Positions 23,443-32,574 of a stretch of 64,000 bases of DNA are shown here, piece by piece. The translations under genes and the position numbers were made by a program. Source of the DNA: Pseudomonas laurylsulfativorans (GTDB lineage Bacteria; Pseudomonadota; Gammaproteobacteria; Pseudomonadales; Pseudomonadaceae); contig NZ_MUJK01000016.1 in the NCBI RefSeq assembly GCF_002906155.1, positions 1 to 64,000 of the forward strand, written 5' to 3'. Position 1 is the stretch's first letter, and every line of letters starts with the position of its first letter. The notes beneath the pieces are model-generated. The model saw only the letters and a list, made by a program, of their open reading frames with translations, was not told the origin of the DNA and did not search any database.

Positions 23443-25110
23443 TCAATCCTGCCACAGCACCGCTTCGCTGCGCTCGCTCCATTCTTCAAAGCGCTCACCG
23501 TAAGCCGCTTCGATCACGTTGCGCTTGATCTTCAGGGTCGGGGTGAGAAAGCCGTTTTCCACGGCCCAACTGTCGTTGACCACCACCAGGCGCCGCAGTC
23601 GTTCATGCTTGTCGAGGGCGCCGTTGACCTCCTCCAGCAGTTTTTCCAGGCTCGAATGCAAACCGGCCCGCGCGGTCCCGCTGGCATCCTGCTGGCCGAC
23701 CGCCGACAGCACGCACAACCCCAGCGGTGCACTCAAGCCATCGCCCACCACGCAGACCTGTTCGATGCGCGAATGCACAGCCAGACGATTTTCGATCGGC
23801 GCCGGCGCCACGTATTTGCCTTTACTGGTCTTGAAGATTTCCTTCAGGCGTCCGGTCAGGCGCAGATTGCCTTCGGCGTCCTCCTCGCCCTTGTCGCCAG
23901 TGCGCAGGAAGCCGTCCTCGGTAATGGTGTCGGCGGTTTTTTCCGGCTCCTTGAAATAACCGAGCATGGTCGCGCCACTGCGCACCATGACCTCCCCTGT
24001 CTCGGCAATCCGCACTTCGACCTCCGGGCACGGCTTACCGATCCAGCCCGGTTTTTGCTGGCCCGGCATACAGATGTGGGAATAGCCGCAGCTCTCAGTC
24101 ATGCCGTAGACCTCTAGCACGTCCAGGCCCAGTTTTCGGTACCACAGCAACAAGGTCTGCGGCACCGGTGCAGCGCCGGACAGCGCTATGCGCAATTCAT
24201 CCAGCCCCAAGCCGGCGAGGACTTTATGCCCGACCCGTTTGCCAATGATCGGCAGGCCAAGCAGGAAGTCGAGGCGTTTTGCCGGGATCTTGCTGTACAC
24301 GCCCATCTGGAATTTGGTCCAGATGCGTGGAACGCCAAATAGCGCGGTCGGGCGCGCACGCTGCAAATCCGTCAGGAACGTGTCGAGACTCTCGGCGAAA
24401 AACACCGTTTGGCCGGTGTAAATCGATGCCAGCTCGACGAACATCCGTTCGGCAACGTGGCACAGCGGCAAATAGGACAGCAGTCGGTCCGACTCGTTGA
24501 GGCCGAACAACGCAGTGCCACGCGTAGTGGCAAACCCCAGGTTGCCGAAACTGTGCATTACGCCTTTGGGCATGCCGGTGGTGCCGGAAGTGTAAATGAT
24601 GGTCGCCAGTTGATCGGCGGCAGGTTTGGGATCGTCCTGGATCGGCGAACTGCGTTGCAGGTCAGCCCAACTGAAATCGAACGTACCTGGCGGATGCAGG
24701 GGCAGGCTGACAGTCGGCAGGTTGGGGCTGACGCCACGGGACATGCCTGGCCAGTCGTCGAGCTTGCCGATGAACGCCAGCGTCGCTTCCGAGTGTTCAA
24801 GCACCTGGGAAACCGACTCGGCGGTGAGGTTGGGGTACAACGGCACCGATACATGCCCGGCCATCCAGATCGCAAGATCGGCGATGATCCAGTGCGCACA
24901 GTTCTTCGAGATCAGCGCGATATGGCTGCCCTGCGGCAGTTCCCGCGCTCGCAACCAATGGGCCGCGCAACGGGCCTGATGACCGACATCCGCCCAGGTC
25001 AAGGTCTCGACCTGGCCGCCTCCGACAGGCTGGACCAGAAAGCGCTGGCGGGGATGGCGGGCCTCACGCTCGTAGAAAACGTCCAGTGGCAAACGAAAAG
25101 CAGCAGACAT
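23443..25110 (-). CDS. AMP-dependent acyl-CoA synthetase/ligase (long-chain type)
   Basis: The 555-residue enzyme of the ANL superfamily activates a carboxylic acid to acyl-AMP and then acyl-CoA. Seen in order are the P-loop IIYTSGTTGMPKG (about 171-183), VYGMTESCGYSHI, the hinge TGDKGEEDAEGNLRLTGRLKEIFKTSKGKYVAP and the C-terminal Lys in PTLKIKR. Its resemblance to FadD15/long-chain ligases suggests fatty acids. The ATG at 25110 has AGGAG 8 bases upstream. A perfect 28-base palindrome 38 bases upstream is the likely operator. Confidence 0.92.
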   Translation of the reverse strand: MSAAFRLPLDVFYEREARHPRQRFLVQPVGGGQVETLTWADVGHQARCAAHWLRARELPQGSHIALISKNCAHWIIADLAIWMAGHVSVPLYPNLTAESVSQVLEHSEATLAFIGKLDDWPGMSRGVSPNLPTVSLPLHPPGTFDFSWADLQRSSPIQDDPKPAADQLATIIYTSGTTGMPKGVMHSFGNLGFATTRGTALFGLNESDRLLSYLPLCHVAERMFVELASIYTGQTVFFAESLDTFLTDLQRARPTALFGVPRIWTKFQMGVYSKIPAKRLDFLLGLPIIGKRVGHKVLAGLGLDELRIALSGAAPVPQTLLLWYRKLGLDVLEVYGMTESCGYSHICMPGQQKPGWIGKPCPEVEVRIAETGEVMVRSGATMLGYFKEPEKTADTITEDGFLRTGDKGEEDAEGNLRLTGRLKEIFKTSKGKYVAPAPIENRLAVHSRIEQVCVVGDGLSAPLGLCVLSAVGQQDASGTARAGLHSSLEKLLEEVNGALDKHERLRRLVVVNDSWAVENGFLTPTLKIKRNVIEAAYGERFEEWSERSEAVLWQD

Positions 25111-25147
25111 GCGACTCGCTCCTGTGATTTTGGTCTGGAGCAAGCGT

Positions 25148-25175
25148 AGTCAACCAAGCAAGTGCTTGGTTGACT
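25148..25175. promoter_or_regulatory. Perfect 13-2-13 palindrome, likely TetR-type operator
   Basis: AGTCAACCAAGCA is followed by AG and its exact inverted copy. It lies 38-65 bases upstream of the acyl-CoA ligase start. The core CCAAGCAnnTGCTTGG looks like operators of TetR-family regulators of fatty-acid genes. No TetR gene is in the window, so the regulator would act in trans. Confidence 0.65.
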
Positions 25176-25200
25176 ATTTCATTCAAAATTTTGCTACATC

Positions 25201-25289
25201 TGTGAGAGCGAGCTTGCTCGCGATGACTGACTCACCTTCAACAAATTTGCTAACTGCCTAACGCTATCGCGAGCAAGCTCGCTCACACA
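25201..25289. repeat. Composite REP element
   Basis: Facing halves TGTGAGAGCGAGCTTGCTCG and CGAGCAAGCTCGCTCACACA lie between the palindromic operator and sixA. Confidence 0.85.
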
Positions 25290-25323
25290 TTGTTCGGTGC
25301 CAACTTCAAGCCAAGCAATGTGG

Positions 25324-25776
25324 TCAAGGGTGCTTGATGCTGTCGAGCTTCATCGACCCGATCAGCAATTCATCGCCCTTGAGTTCGGCCAATCCGGCGG
25401 TGCTGACTTTTTCCGGCGGATGCCCGGCGCCATGTTGCAGGTAACTCAACAAATGCCCCACCAGCGGGTTGTGGCTGACCAGAAGGACATTACTCACCGA
25501 CACAAGTTGCTCGGCCACCTTGTCCGGGTCGGTTTCCGGGGTAAGCCAATCCACGGTGCGGATCTCGGGCTCGAAACCCAATGCCTCGCGCACCAGTTGC
25601 GCCGTTTGTTGCGCACGCAGATAGGGGCTGGCATAGATCGCCGTCAGCGGCTGGCCCATCAACCGCGCCGCGCTGCTCAACACTTCCTTGCGGCCGTGGT
25701 CGGTCAGTGCCCGCTCGGAATCGGGTCGTGAGCCGTAGGGCTCGGCTTCACCATGACGCAATACCCAGAGTTTCAT
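25324..25776 (-). CDS. sixA: Phosphohistidine phosphatase SixA
   Basis: The 150-residue protein is of the histidine-phosphatase family, with the RHGEAEP motif (His8), the second-motif SPYLRAQQT and the late SHNPLVGHLL. SixA removes phosphate from histidine in proteins such as HPt domains or the PTS protein NPr. Its length fits. It overlaps the DUF4389 gene by four bases (stop of that gene at 25773), and both follow gpsA in the same direction. Confidence 0.92.
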   Translation of the reverse strand: MKLWVLRHGEAEPYGSRPDSERALTDHGRKEVLSSAARLMGQPLTAIYASPYLRAQQTAQLVREALGFEPEIRTVDWLTPETDPDKVAEQLVSVSNVLLVSHNPLVGHLLSYLQHGAGHPPEKVSTAGLAELKGDELLIGSMKLDSIKHP

Positions 25777-26120
25777 AGCTTGGGTTCCTCATCTCGGGCC
25801 GGATGCGGTGCCGGCGCCACGACATGCGGCGCTTCGCCTTCCGGCGTACGCGGCGTCGGCCAGTCGGCGAACGGCCAAGGCTTCTGGTCGCTGTGAAAGC
25901 TGCCGAAACGACCGATCTGCGCCAGAAACTGGCTCAGGCTGTCGCCGAAATTCATCAGGCTGGCGCTTGGGGCGCCATAGAACAAACGATAGATCAACTG
26001 CACCAGCACGACGGCGCCGAGGATGAACTGCGCCACTTGCCACACCAACACGAAGACGATCATCCACAACACGCGCAGCAGGATGGACTCGTATTTGGCT
26101 TCTACTTTTGGATCGTTCAT
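25773..26120 (-). CDS. DUF4389 membrane protein
   Basis: The 115-residue protein has one or two membrane helices at about 14-42 (LLRVLWMIVFVLVWQVAQFILGAV), then a conserved YRLFYGAPSASLMNFGDSLSQFLAQIGRF block and a Pro-rich tail. It matches the DUF4389 family, whose function is unknown. The ATG at 26120 is preceded by GGGAG. It is placed between gpsA and sixA and overlaps sixA, so it is likely co-transcribed. Confidence 0.88.
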   Translation of the reverse strand: MNDPKVEAKYESILLRVLWMIVFVLVWQVAQFILGAVVLVQLIYRLFYGAPSASLMNFGDSLSQFLAQIGRFGSFHSDQKPWPFADWPTPRTPEGEAPHVVAPAPHPARDEEPKL

Positions 26121-26151
26121 GCGCAACTCCCTGCTTTTCTGGCAAGCGTGA

Positions 26152-27177
26152 TTAGTTGAAACCACTGGTGGAAATAAAGTCGACGTCGGTTTTCGGCTCG
26201 CCACGCATCAACAGACCGATGACCTGCTCCAGCGTGCGGCCTTCGAACAGGATCGCGTGCAGCCCGGCGACCAGTGGCATGTAAACGCCAACCTCCTGGG
26301 CCTTGGCCTTGAGCACTTTAAGGGTATTGACCCCTTCGGCGACTTCGCCCAGGCGCGTGACGGCCTCGTCCAGGCTCAAGCCCTGGCCGAGGGCAAACCC
26401 GACCTGATAGTTACGGCTCTTGGGCGATGAGCAGGTCACGATCAGATCACCCACGCCTGCCAGCCCCAGGAAGGTCATCGGGTTGGCGCCCTGATTCACC
26501 GCAAAGCGGGTCATTTCCGCCAATGCCCGGGTGATCAGCATGCTCTTGGTGTTTTCCCCCATGCCCATTGCCACCGCCATGCCGGCGATGATCGCGTAGA
26601 CGTTTTTCAATGCCCCGCCCAACTCCACGCCAAAACGGTCGGCGCTGGCGTACACACGAAAGGTACGGCCGTGCAGCGCGGCCTGAACCTGCTGGCACAG
26701 TTCTTCGTCTTCACTGGCGACCACCGTGGCGGTCAGTGCGTGCTCGGCGATCTCACGGGCCAGGTTGGGTCCGGACAGGACGCCGATGCGCGCTTGCGGC
26801 GCGATCTCTTCGAGGATCTCGCTCATCAGCTTGAACGTATTGGCTTCGATGCCCTTGGTCAGGCTCACCAGCATTTTGCCGGTCAAGCGTTCGGCGTGCG
26901 GCACCAGCACCGAGCGCAGCGCGCTGGAAGGCAATGCGACGAAACACAGGTCACAGGCCTCCAGGGTGGCTTGCAGGTCGGTGACCGGTGTGACGCCAGG
27001 CAGAATCTTGATGCCTTTGAGGTAACGCGGGTTCTCGCGATTGACCCGAATGGCCTCGGCCTGTTCCGGGTCACGCATCCACTGAAGGACCTGATGCCCA
27101 TTCTCGGCCAGCAGATTAGCCACGGCGGTTCCAAAACTTCCGCCTCCCAGGACCGCAATCGGGCGCTGTTCAGTCAT
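26152..27177 (-). CDS. gpsA: Glycerol-3-phosphate dehydrogenase [NAD(P)+]
   Basis: This 341-residue enzyme reduces dihydroxyacetone phosphate to sn-glycerol 3-phosphate for phospholipid synthesis. It has the cofactor motif VLGGGSFGTA (about 9-18), LSGPNLAREIA, and the catalytic Lys in GVELGGALKNVYAI. The end shows EGVNTLKVL and the typical C-terminal helices. The ATG at 27177 gives the standard start; the frame upstream to 27324 is not conserved. Its position near fabA-fabB joins lipid-backbone and fatty-acid genes, as in other Pseudomonas. Confidence 0.97.
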   Translation of the reverse strand: MTEQRPIAVLGGGSFGTAVANLLAENGHQVLQWMRDPEQAEAIRVNRENPRYLKGIKILPGVTPVTDLQATLEACDLCFVALPSSALRSVLVPHAERLTGKMLVSLTKGIEANTFKLMSEILEEIAPQARIGVLSGPNLAREIAEHALTATVVASEDEELCQQVQAALHGRTFRVYASADRFGVELGGALKNVYAIIAGMAVAMGMGENTKSMLITRALAEMTRFAVNQGANPMTFLGLAGVGDLIVTCSSPKSRNYQVGFALGQGLSLDEAVTRLGEVAEGVNTLKVLKAKAQEVGVYMPLVAGLHAILFEGRTLEQVIGLLMRGEPKTDVDFISTSGFN

Positions 27178-27371
27178 ATGCAATCCGTTAATCCATACAG
27201 TGGCGATGTCGGCATTATACGGGGCAGCCCATCGGCGGCCAGCCCCGACATGAAATACCGGAAGCCGTAGGAAGAAGACCAATAAAACCGAGGAAAATGC
27301 GGACATCGTGAATGGAAAAGTCACTCGGCTCGGTTAACATGCGCGCCATCAATCACTGACAGGGATGTGTT

Positions 27372-29495
27372 GTGTCTCCGGGTACTCCTTCACCGCGTTC
27401 GCCTCTGGTTCTGGCGCTGATTTTCAGCCCGCCATTGCTGGCCGACGACCTGTTCCTGGACAGCGAACCGCTGCCGCAAGTGCTCACGGCCACGCGCCTG
27501 AAGCAGTCGCCGGCGGCCGTTCCGGGAAGCATGACCGTGATCGACAGCGCCCTGATCCACGCCAGCGGCGCCCGCGACATCAGCGAACTGCTACGCCTGG
27601 TGCCGGGGATGATGGTCGGCAACATCAGTGGCAATCAGGCGGCGGTGAACTACCACGGAACCAATGCAACTGAAGCGCGGCGCATGCAAGTGCTGATCGA
27701 CGGGCGCTCGGTGTATCGCGCCGGCTTGGCCACCGTCGACTGGAGCGACATTCCGGTGGCCATGGAAGACATCGAGCGCATCGAGGTCTTTCGTGGGCCG
27801 AATACCGTCAGCTATGGCGCCAACGCGCTGATGGCGGTGGTCAACATCATTACCCGGCGGCCGGCCGACAGTCACGGCACGCGCATCAAGGTCACCCGGG
27901 GACAACGCGGCATAAACGACTTTTATGCCAGCCAGGGTGTGGGCTGGGAGGATGGAGACATGCGCCTGTCCCTGTCCGGCCAGCAAGACGACGGCTTCGA
28001 CACCAATCGGACCGGCGCTGATTACCATGACAGCCGCCGCCTCGATCGATTCAACCTTGCCGCCAGCCACAGCCTCGACGAACAGCAAAGCCTGGATTGG
28101 CAATTGAATGCCAAGGACGGCACCAACCAGCGGCCCTATACCTACCGCCCGGTGTTCCCGGGGACTACCCGCGCGGGCGACGACTCCGACGTCACCGCCA
28201 AGGACTACGCCGGCTCGTTGCGCTGGAACCTGGACATCAATCCCGATCACAGCCTTTATATCCAGGGTTCGGCCCAACACTGGGATCGCCAGCAAACCTG
28301 GCGCGCCTGCGACGCAGAAGTGTCGTTCAGCCCGCAACTGACCGAACTCTGGCAGTTGAACCCGAACTACACCGAACGCCTGGCCCGCAACATCACGCGT
28401 TTCATCGGCCCTGGCGCGCCGGCCGGCACCACCGCCGAGCAAGCGCTGGCCAACCAGGTACTCGACCAATGGCGCAACGGCGCGAACCAGACCGTGTGCG
28501 GCGACATCGACCAGAGCACCCGGGAGTCGCGCTACGACCTCGAACTGCAGGACACCCTGAGCCTTGCCGATAACCTGCGGCTGGTCAGCGGGATGAACTA
28601 TCGTTACGACCGGGCGGATTCCGAGACCTACTTCAATGGCACTCTGGATGACACGATCTGGCGGGTGTTCGGCCAGTTCGAGTGGCGTGCCAGCGAACAC
28701 TGGCTGCTGCAAGGCGGGGCCATGTTCGAGGACACCCGGTTGACCGGCAGCTCGCTGACACCCCGCGTGGCGGTCAACTACCTGATCAACCCGCGCCACG
28801 GCTTGCGTGCGGTGTACTCCGAGGCCATCCGTTCGCCGGACATGTTCGAGAACAACGTCAACTGGAGTTATCAGGTCACCAAGCTAAGGCCCGCTGCCTT
28901 TGGCCAGTCCAGCGCCCGTTACTTCGTCAAGACCCGTGGCCCGGGCGACCTCAATCAAGAGCACATGCGCTCCCGGGAGCTGGGCTACAACGGCTACTTC
29001 CCCGACCCGGGACTGGCGCTCGACGTGAAGCTGTTCCACGACGAAATCAGCGGCATGATCAGCGAACCGCTGCGCAACAATCAGTACATCGCCAGTAACG
29101 GCAACAAGGCGCGCTTTTCGGGCGCCGAAACCCAGCTCGATTGGCATGTCGGCAGCCTCGATCGCCTGCGATTGACCTATGCCTACGTCGATGCCGACGC
29201 CAGCAACCCACTGGATGCCAGGCAGACTGCACGCAACAGCGGCTCCGCCGGATGGCTGCGGGATTGGGGCCAAGGCTGGAACAGTGCGCTTTTCTACTAT
29301 GGTGATGACGCCCTCAACGGCTACCGCTTCGAACGGGTCGATGCGCGCATCGCCAAACGTATCGCCTTGGGCAAGGCCAGCCTGGAACTGGCCGGGGTAC
29401 TCCAGCAACGCCTGGACAATCAGCCGACCACCTTCTTCGACAACAACTATGACCAGCGCCACGTAATGTATTTCAGCGCGGAGCTGGAACTTTAA
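27372..29495 (+). CDS. TonB-dependent outer-membrane receptor
   Basis: The product (707 residues) has a signal peptide (about 1-24), a TonB box-like stretch (LPQVLTATRL at 34-43), a plug domain at about 45-165 (RDISELLRLVPGMMVG, IERIEVFRGPNTVSYGANALMAVVNIITRR) and a 22-strand barrel ending in Leu. The GTG at 27372 follows AGGGA. No Fur box was seen upstream. It is the first gene of a three-gene unit with only one base between its stop and the next ATG. The ligand is unknown. The partner genes suggest a nutrient that is also sensed. Confidence 0.9.
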   Translation: MSPGTPSPRSPLVLALIFSPPLLADDLFLDSEPLPQVLTATRLKQSPAAVPGSMTVIDSALIHASGARDISELLRLVPGMMVGNISGNQAAVNYHGTNATEARRMQVLIDGRSVYRAGLATVDWSDIPVAMEDIERIEVFRGPNTVSYGANALMAVVNIITRRPADSHGTRIKVTRGQRGINDFYASQGVGWEDGDMRLSLSGQQDDGFDTNRTGADYHDSRRLDRFNLAASHSLDEQQSLDWQLNAKDGTNQRPYTYRPVFPGTTRAGDDSDVTAKDYAGSLRWNLDINPDHSLYIQGSAQHWDRQQTWRACDAEVSFSPQLTELWQLNPNYTERLARNITRFIGPGAPAGTTAEQALANQVLDQWRNGANQTVCGDIDQSTRESRYDLELQDTLSLADNLRLVSGMNYRYDRADSETYFNGTLDDTIWRVFGQFEWRASEHWLLQGGAMFEDTRLTGSSLTPRVAVNYLINPRHGLRAVYSEAIRSPDMFENNVNWSYQVTKLRPAAFGQSSARYFVKTRGPGDLNQEHMRSRELGYNGYFPDPGLALDVKLFHDEISGMISEPLRNNQYIASNGNKARFSGAETQLDWHVGSLDRLRLTYAYVDADASNPLDARQTARNSGSAGWLRDWGQGWNSALFYYGDDALNGYRFERVDARIAKRIALGKASLELAGVLQQRLDNQPTTFFDNNYDQRHVMYFSAELEL

Positions 29496-29496
29496 G

Positions 29497-30429
29497 ATGC
29501 CGTATCGTCCGGCCTGCAGAATGCCGCCCTTGGGCCGGTTGCTGGCCGTGTTTTGTCTATTGTTCAGCGGCATGCTCGGCAGCCTGTCGGGTTACGCCGC
29601 CGAGATTTTGCTCACGGGTGCCGAAGACAGCCCGGGCGTGCGGGCCTTTACCCAGGCCCTGAGCGAGTTGCGAGCAAACGACAACGTGCGATTCCAGGCA
29701 CTGGCCAGTTTGCCGATACCGCAAAGGCTGCCGGAAAATACCCGCTTGATTCTCCTCGACCTGCCCAGCCTCGACTGGCGCCTGCAGGACGCCCAGGGCC
29801 CGGCGACACTGGTGCTGCGCATCAGCCGCCTGCAAGCCCGGCAACGCTTGAACGACACGCTGCCGGCGCGTCTTTGCCTGCTATGGAGCGATCCACCGCC
29901 GGACCGCCAGTTGCGCTTGACCCGCACTCTATTGCCACAAGCCAAACGCATCGGCGTGCTCTACGACAACCACAGTGAATTCCTGCTGAATGAGCTGCGT
30001 CAGGCCGCCCTCCCCCTGGGACTTGAGGTGGTCTCCCAGCGCTGGGACAACATTCACGACAGTCGCCCGTTACACGCCCTGCTGAAAAACAGCGACGTGT
30101 TGCTGGGCCTGGACGACGCCGACCTGTACAACCCGCAAACCGCCAAGAACCTGCTGTTGAGCAGCTACTCACGGCAAATGGCACTGATCGGCCCCAACGC
30201 GAGCTTCGTCAAGGCCGGGAGCCTGGCCAGCACCTACAGCGACCAGAGCGACTGGCTGGCAATCCTCGACGAATTGCTCGACCGGCCACCAGCCACCTGG
30301 CCACGCGCGCACTATCCCCAGCGATTCAAGGTCGCGAGCAATCCGCAGGTGGCGCGCTCCCTGGGTATCGAACAGATCAACGAAGCGTCTGTCGCCACAT
30401 TGCTGGCTGAAGGAGAACGCCGCCCATGA
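29497..30429 (+). CDS. Periplasmic ABC-type substrate-binding protein (PF04392-like) without a transporter
   Basis: The 310-residue protein has a signal peptide (about 12-35, ending GYAA) and a two-lobe periplasmic binding fold of the ABC_sub_bind type. LPQAKRIGVLYDNHSEFLLNEL and VLLGLDDADLYNPQTAKNLLLSSYSRQMALIGPNASFV match the usual second-lobe pattern. No permease or ATPase gene is nearby. Its stop overlaps the ATG of the hybrid kinase by four bases. I infer that it may deliver a ligand signal to the kinase, not to a transporter. Confidence 0.82.
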   Translation: MPYRPACRMPPLGRLLAVFCLLFSGMLGSLSGYAAEILLTGAEDSPGVRAFTQALSELRANDNVRFQALASLPIPQRLPENTRLILLDLPSLDWRLQDAQGPATLVLRISRLQARQRLNDTLPARLCLLWSDPPPDRQLRLTRTLLPQAKRIGVLYDNHSEFLLNELRQAALPLGLEVVSQRWDNIHDSRPLHALLKNSDVLLGLDDADLYNPQTAKNLLLSSYSRQMALIGPNASFVKAGSLASTYSDQSDWLAILDELLDRPPATWPRAHYPQRFKVASNPQVARSLGIEQINEASVATLLAEGERRP

Positions 30430-32327
30430 ACTTGCGCCGTCGCTGGGACATCAACACCCGCACCCAACTCATCAGCCTCGGCCCTGCCCTGCTGCTGACC
30501 TTGTTGCTGATCAGCTTCTTCACGTTCGTGCGCATCCAGGATCTGCGTCAGGAAATCACTCACACCGGCCAGTTGATCGCCAACCAACTGGCCCCTGCCA
30601 CCGAATACGGAGTGATATCAGGCAACAGCGAAGTGCTCGAAACCTTGCTCAAGGCGACGCTGGCCACGCCCAACGTGAGCTTTGTGGAAGTCCAGGACAG
30701 CGCCAGCCGGGTTCTGGTGTACGTCGAACAACCGAACGAACACCACAATCGCGCACAACAGCTCGAAGTGTTCCAGGCACCGATACGGCTCCAGCGAATC
30801 GCTTTGCACAATGACTTTTTCCAGAGCAGCAAAACCGCCACCGCGGCCCCCACCGAGGACTACATCGGCCGGGTGATTGTTGGGCTGTCCAACGACGCCT
30901 TCAGCCGGCGTCAACAGGAAATCGTGCTCAAGGCCGCCATTCTTGCACTGTTTGCCCTGCTGTTTACCTTCATCCTGGCCCGGCGTCTGGCGGGCAGCCT
31001 GTCGCAACCGATCCGTGATATCGGCAATGCCGTCAAGGCGATCCAGGCCGGCGACTACAAAACACCGCTGCCCATTGTCGATGACACCGAGCTGGGAGCG
31101 CTGTCGCAACACATCAACAACCTCGCCAGCGGACTCGAGCAGGCCAGCCGCGAACAGCATCAGGCCATGGCACAGTTGATCCAGACCCGCGAGGAAGCGG
31201 AAAAGGCCAACAACGCCAAATCCGACTTCCTCGCCATGATGAGCCATGAACTGCGCACGCCGATGAATGGCGTACTGGGCATGCTGCAGTTGCTGGAAAC
31301 CACCGACATGACCGAGGAGCAGGTGGAGTACGCGGCGCTGGCCTCGGAATCCACCGAGCACTTGCTCAAGGTCATCAACGATATTCTCGACTTCTCGCGG
31401 ATCGAACGTTCGGAGCTGGAACTGGAACACATTGCGTTCAACCTCGCCGACCTGATCGGCAGTTGCGCCCAGTCGTTCCAGCACAGCGCCGCCCAACGCG
31501 GCCTCGACCTGCAACTGAGGATCCCCGACGACTTGCGCGGCTTGCAGGTCAAGGGCGACCCGACGCGGATCCGGCAGATACTGGTCAACCTGGTCGGCAA
31601 TGCACTGAAGTTCACCGAGCAGGGCCGCGTCACTATCGAGGCGCAGTGGCAGTCGCTGGACCACGAACTGCTTTGGTTCACCTGCACCGTGCGCGACAGC
31701 GGCATCGGCATCCCGGCGCAAAGCCTGGAGTTGATGTTCAACGCTTTCCAGCAGGCCGACAGCTCCATTTCAAGGCGCTACGGCGGCACCGGGTTGGGGC
31801 TGCCAATTGCTCGCACCCTCGCCGAACGCATGGGTGGCACCTTGCGCGCACAGAGCGAGGAAGGCCGCGGTTCGGTGTTCACCCTGGAAATTCCCCTGGC
31901 GCTGCACCAACAGACGCAGCCGCTGTTGCCCACGCGCGCGCCAACCGGCAACAGCGACGGCGAAGGGCGCAATGTGCTGTTGGTCGAAGACAATCCGGTC
32001 AACCAGACGGTCATCGAAGCCATGTTGCGCAGTCTGGGCTTCAAGGTCAGTGTCGCCGGCGATGGCGCGCAGGCGGTACGCAGCGCCGAGAGCCTGATTT
32101 TCGAAGCGATCCTGATGGATTGCCGCTTGCCGATCATCGATGGCTATGAAGCCACCCGACAAATCCGCATGCTGCCCGGTTGCAGCGACCTGCCAATCAT
32201 CGCCCTGACCGCCAACGCCTTGCAGGGCGACCGCGAAGCCTGTCTATCGGCGGGTATGAGCGATTACCTGGCCAAGCCGTTCAAACGCACTGATCTGCAG
32301 CAGATTCTGCAACGATGGGTGCAGTAG
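30426..32327 (+). CDS. Hybrid sensor histidine kinase with receiver domain (PA1611-like)
   Basis: The product has 633 residues, with TM1 at about 17-37, a periplasmic domain at about 38-165 and TM2 at about 168-190. HAMP, a coiled linker, HisKA (His274 in MMSHELRTPMNG), HATPase (NLVGNALKFT, DSGIGIP, GGTGLGLP) and a receiver (Asp565 in ILMDCRLP, Lys in LAKPF) follow. There is no HPt domain, so a separate HPt protein must take the phosphate. Gene order upstream of fabA-fabB matches P. aeruginosa PA1611, a kinase reported to interact with RetS of the Gac network. That link is knowledge of the orthologue, not something seen here. Confidence 0.9.
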   Translation: MNLRRRWDINTRTQLISLGPALLLTLLLISFFTFVRIQDLRQEITHTGQLIANQLAPATEYGVISGNSEVLETLLKATLATPNVSFVEVQDSASRVLVYVEQPNEHHNRAQQLEVFQAPIRLQRIALHNDFFQSSKTATAAPTEDYIGRVIVGLSNDAFSRRQQEIVLKAAILALFALLFTFILARRLAGSLSQPIRDIGNAVKAIQAGDYKTPLPIVDDTELGALSQHINNLASGLEQASREQHQAMAQLIQTREEAEKANNAKSDFLAMMSHELRTPMNGVLGMLQLLETTDMTEEQVEYAALASESTEHLLKVINDILDFSRIERSELELEHIAFNLADLIGSCAQSFQHSAAQRGLDLQLRIPDDLRGLQVKGDPTRIRQILVNLVGNALKFTEQGRVTIEAQWQSLDHELLWFTCTVRDSGIGIPAQSLELMFNAFQQADSSISRRYGGTGLGLPIARTLAERMGGTLRAQSEEGRGSVFTLEIPLALHQQTQPLLPTRAPTGNSDGEGRNVLLVEDNPVNQTVIEAMLRSLGFKVSVAGDGAQAVRSAESLIFEAILMDCRLPIIDGYEATRQIRMLPGCSDLPIIALTANALQGDREACLSAGMSDYLAKPFKRTDLQQILQRWVQ

Positions 32328-32426
32328 TACAGGCCTTTCGACCATCTGTGACTGGCGTGAAAGGCGAAAGTGCGGCAGTCTTAGGCACCTCGACAGGCCC
32401 AAAAAGGGGCTTGAATAATAATTTCA

Positions 32427-32440
32427 GTGCACAAGTGTAC
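32427..32440. promoter_or_regulatory. Candidate operator upstream of fabA
   Basis: GTGCACAAGTGTAC is an imperfect palindrome (GTrCAC-nn-GTGyAC) in the 247-base gap before fabA, 135 bases from the start. It resembles half-sites of FabR/DesT-type TetR regulators of unsaturated fatty-acid genes. No other gene occupies 32328-32574. Confidence 0.3.
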
Positions 32441-32574
32441 ATTCATGTCCTTGGTGCTGTGACTTTCACCACAACGCAATAGTCTATGAGTAGGCTGCCG
32501 GTTCGAGGCATGAACGCTTCGATCGGCCGGGAAGATTTGCCCCACCTGCCGCATGGGACTATTGAGGAGCTCGC

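Noticed and set aside
26121..26204. Longer N-terminus for the DUF4389 protein
   Set aside because: The extra residues have no ribosome site and run into the region after gpsA; the ATG at 26120 has GGGAG.
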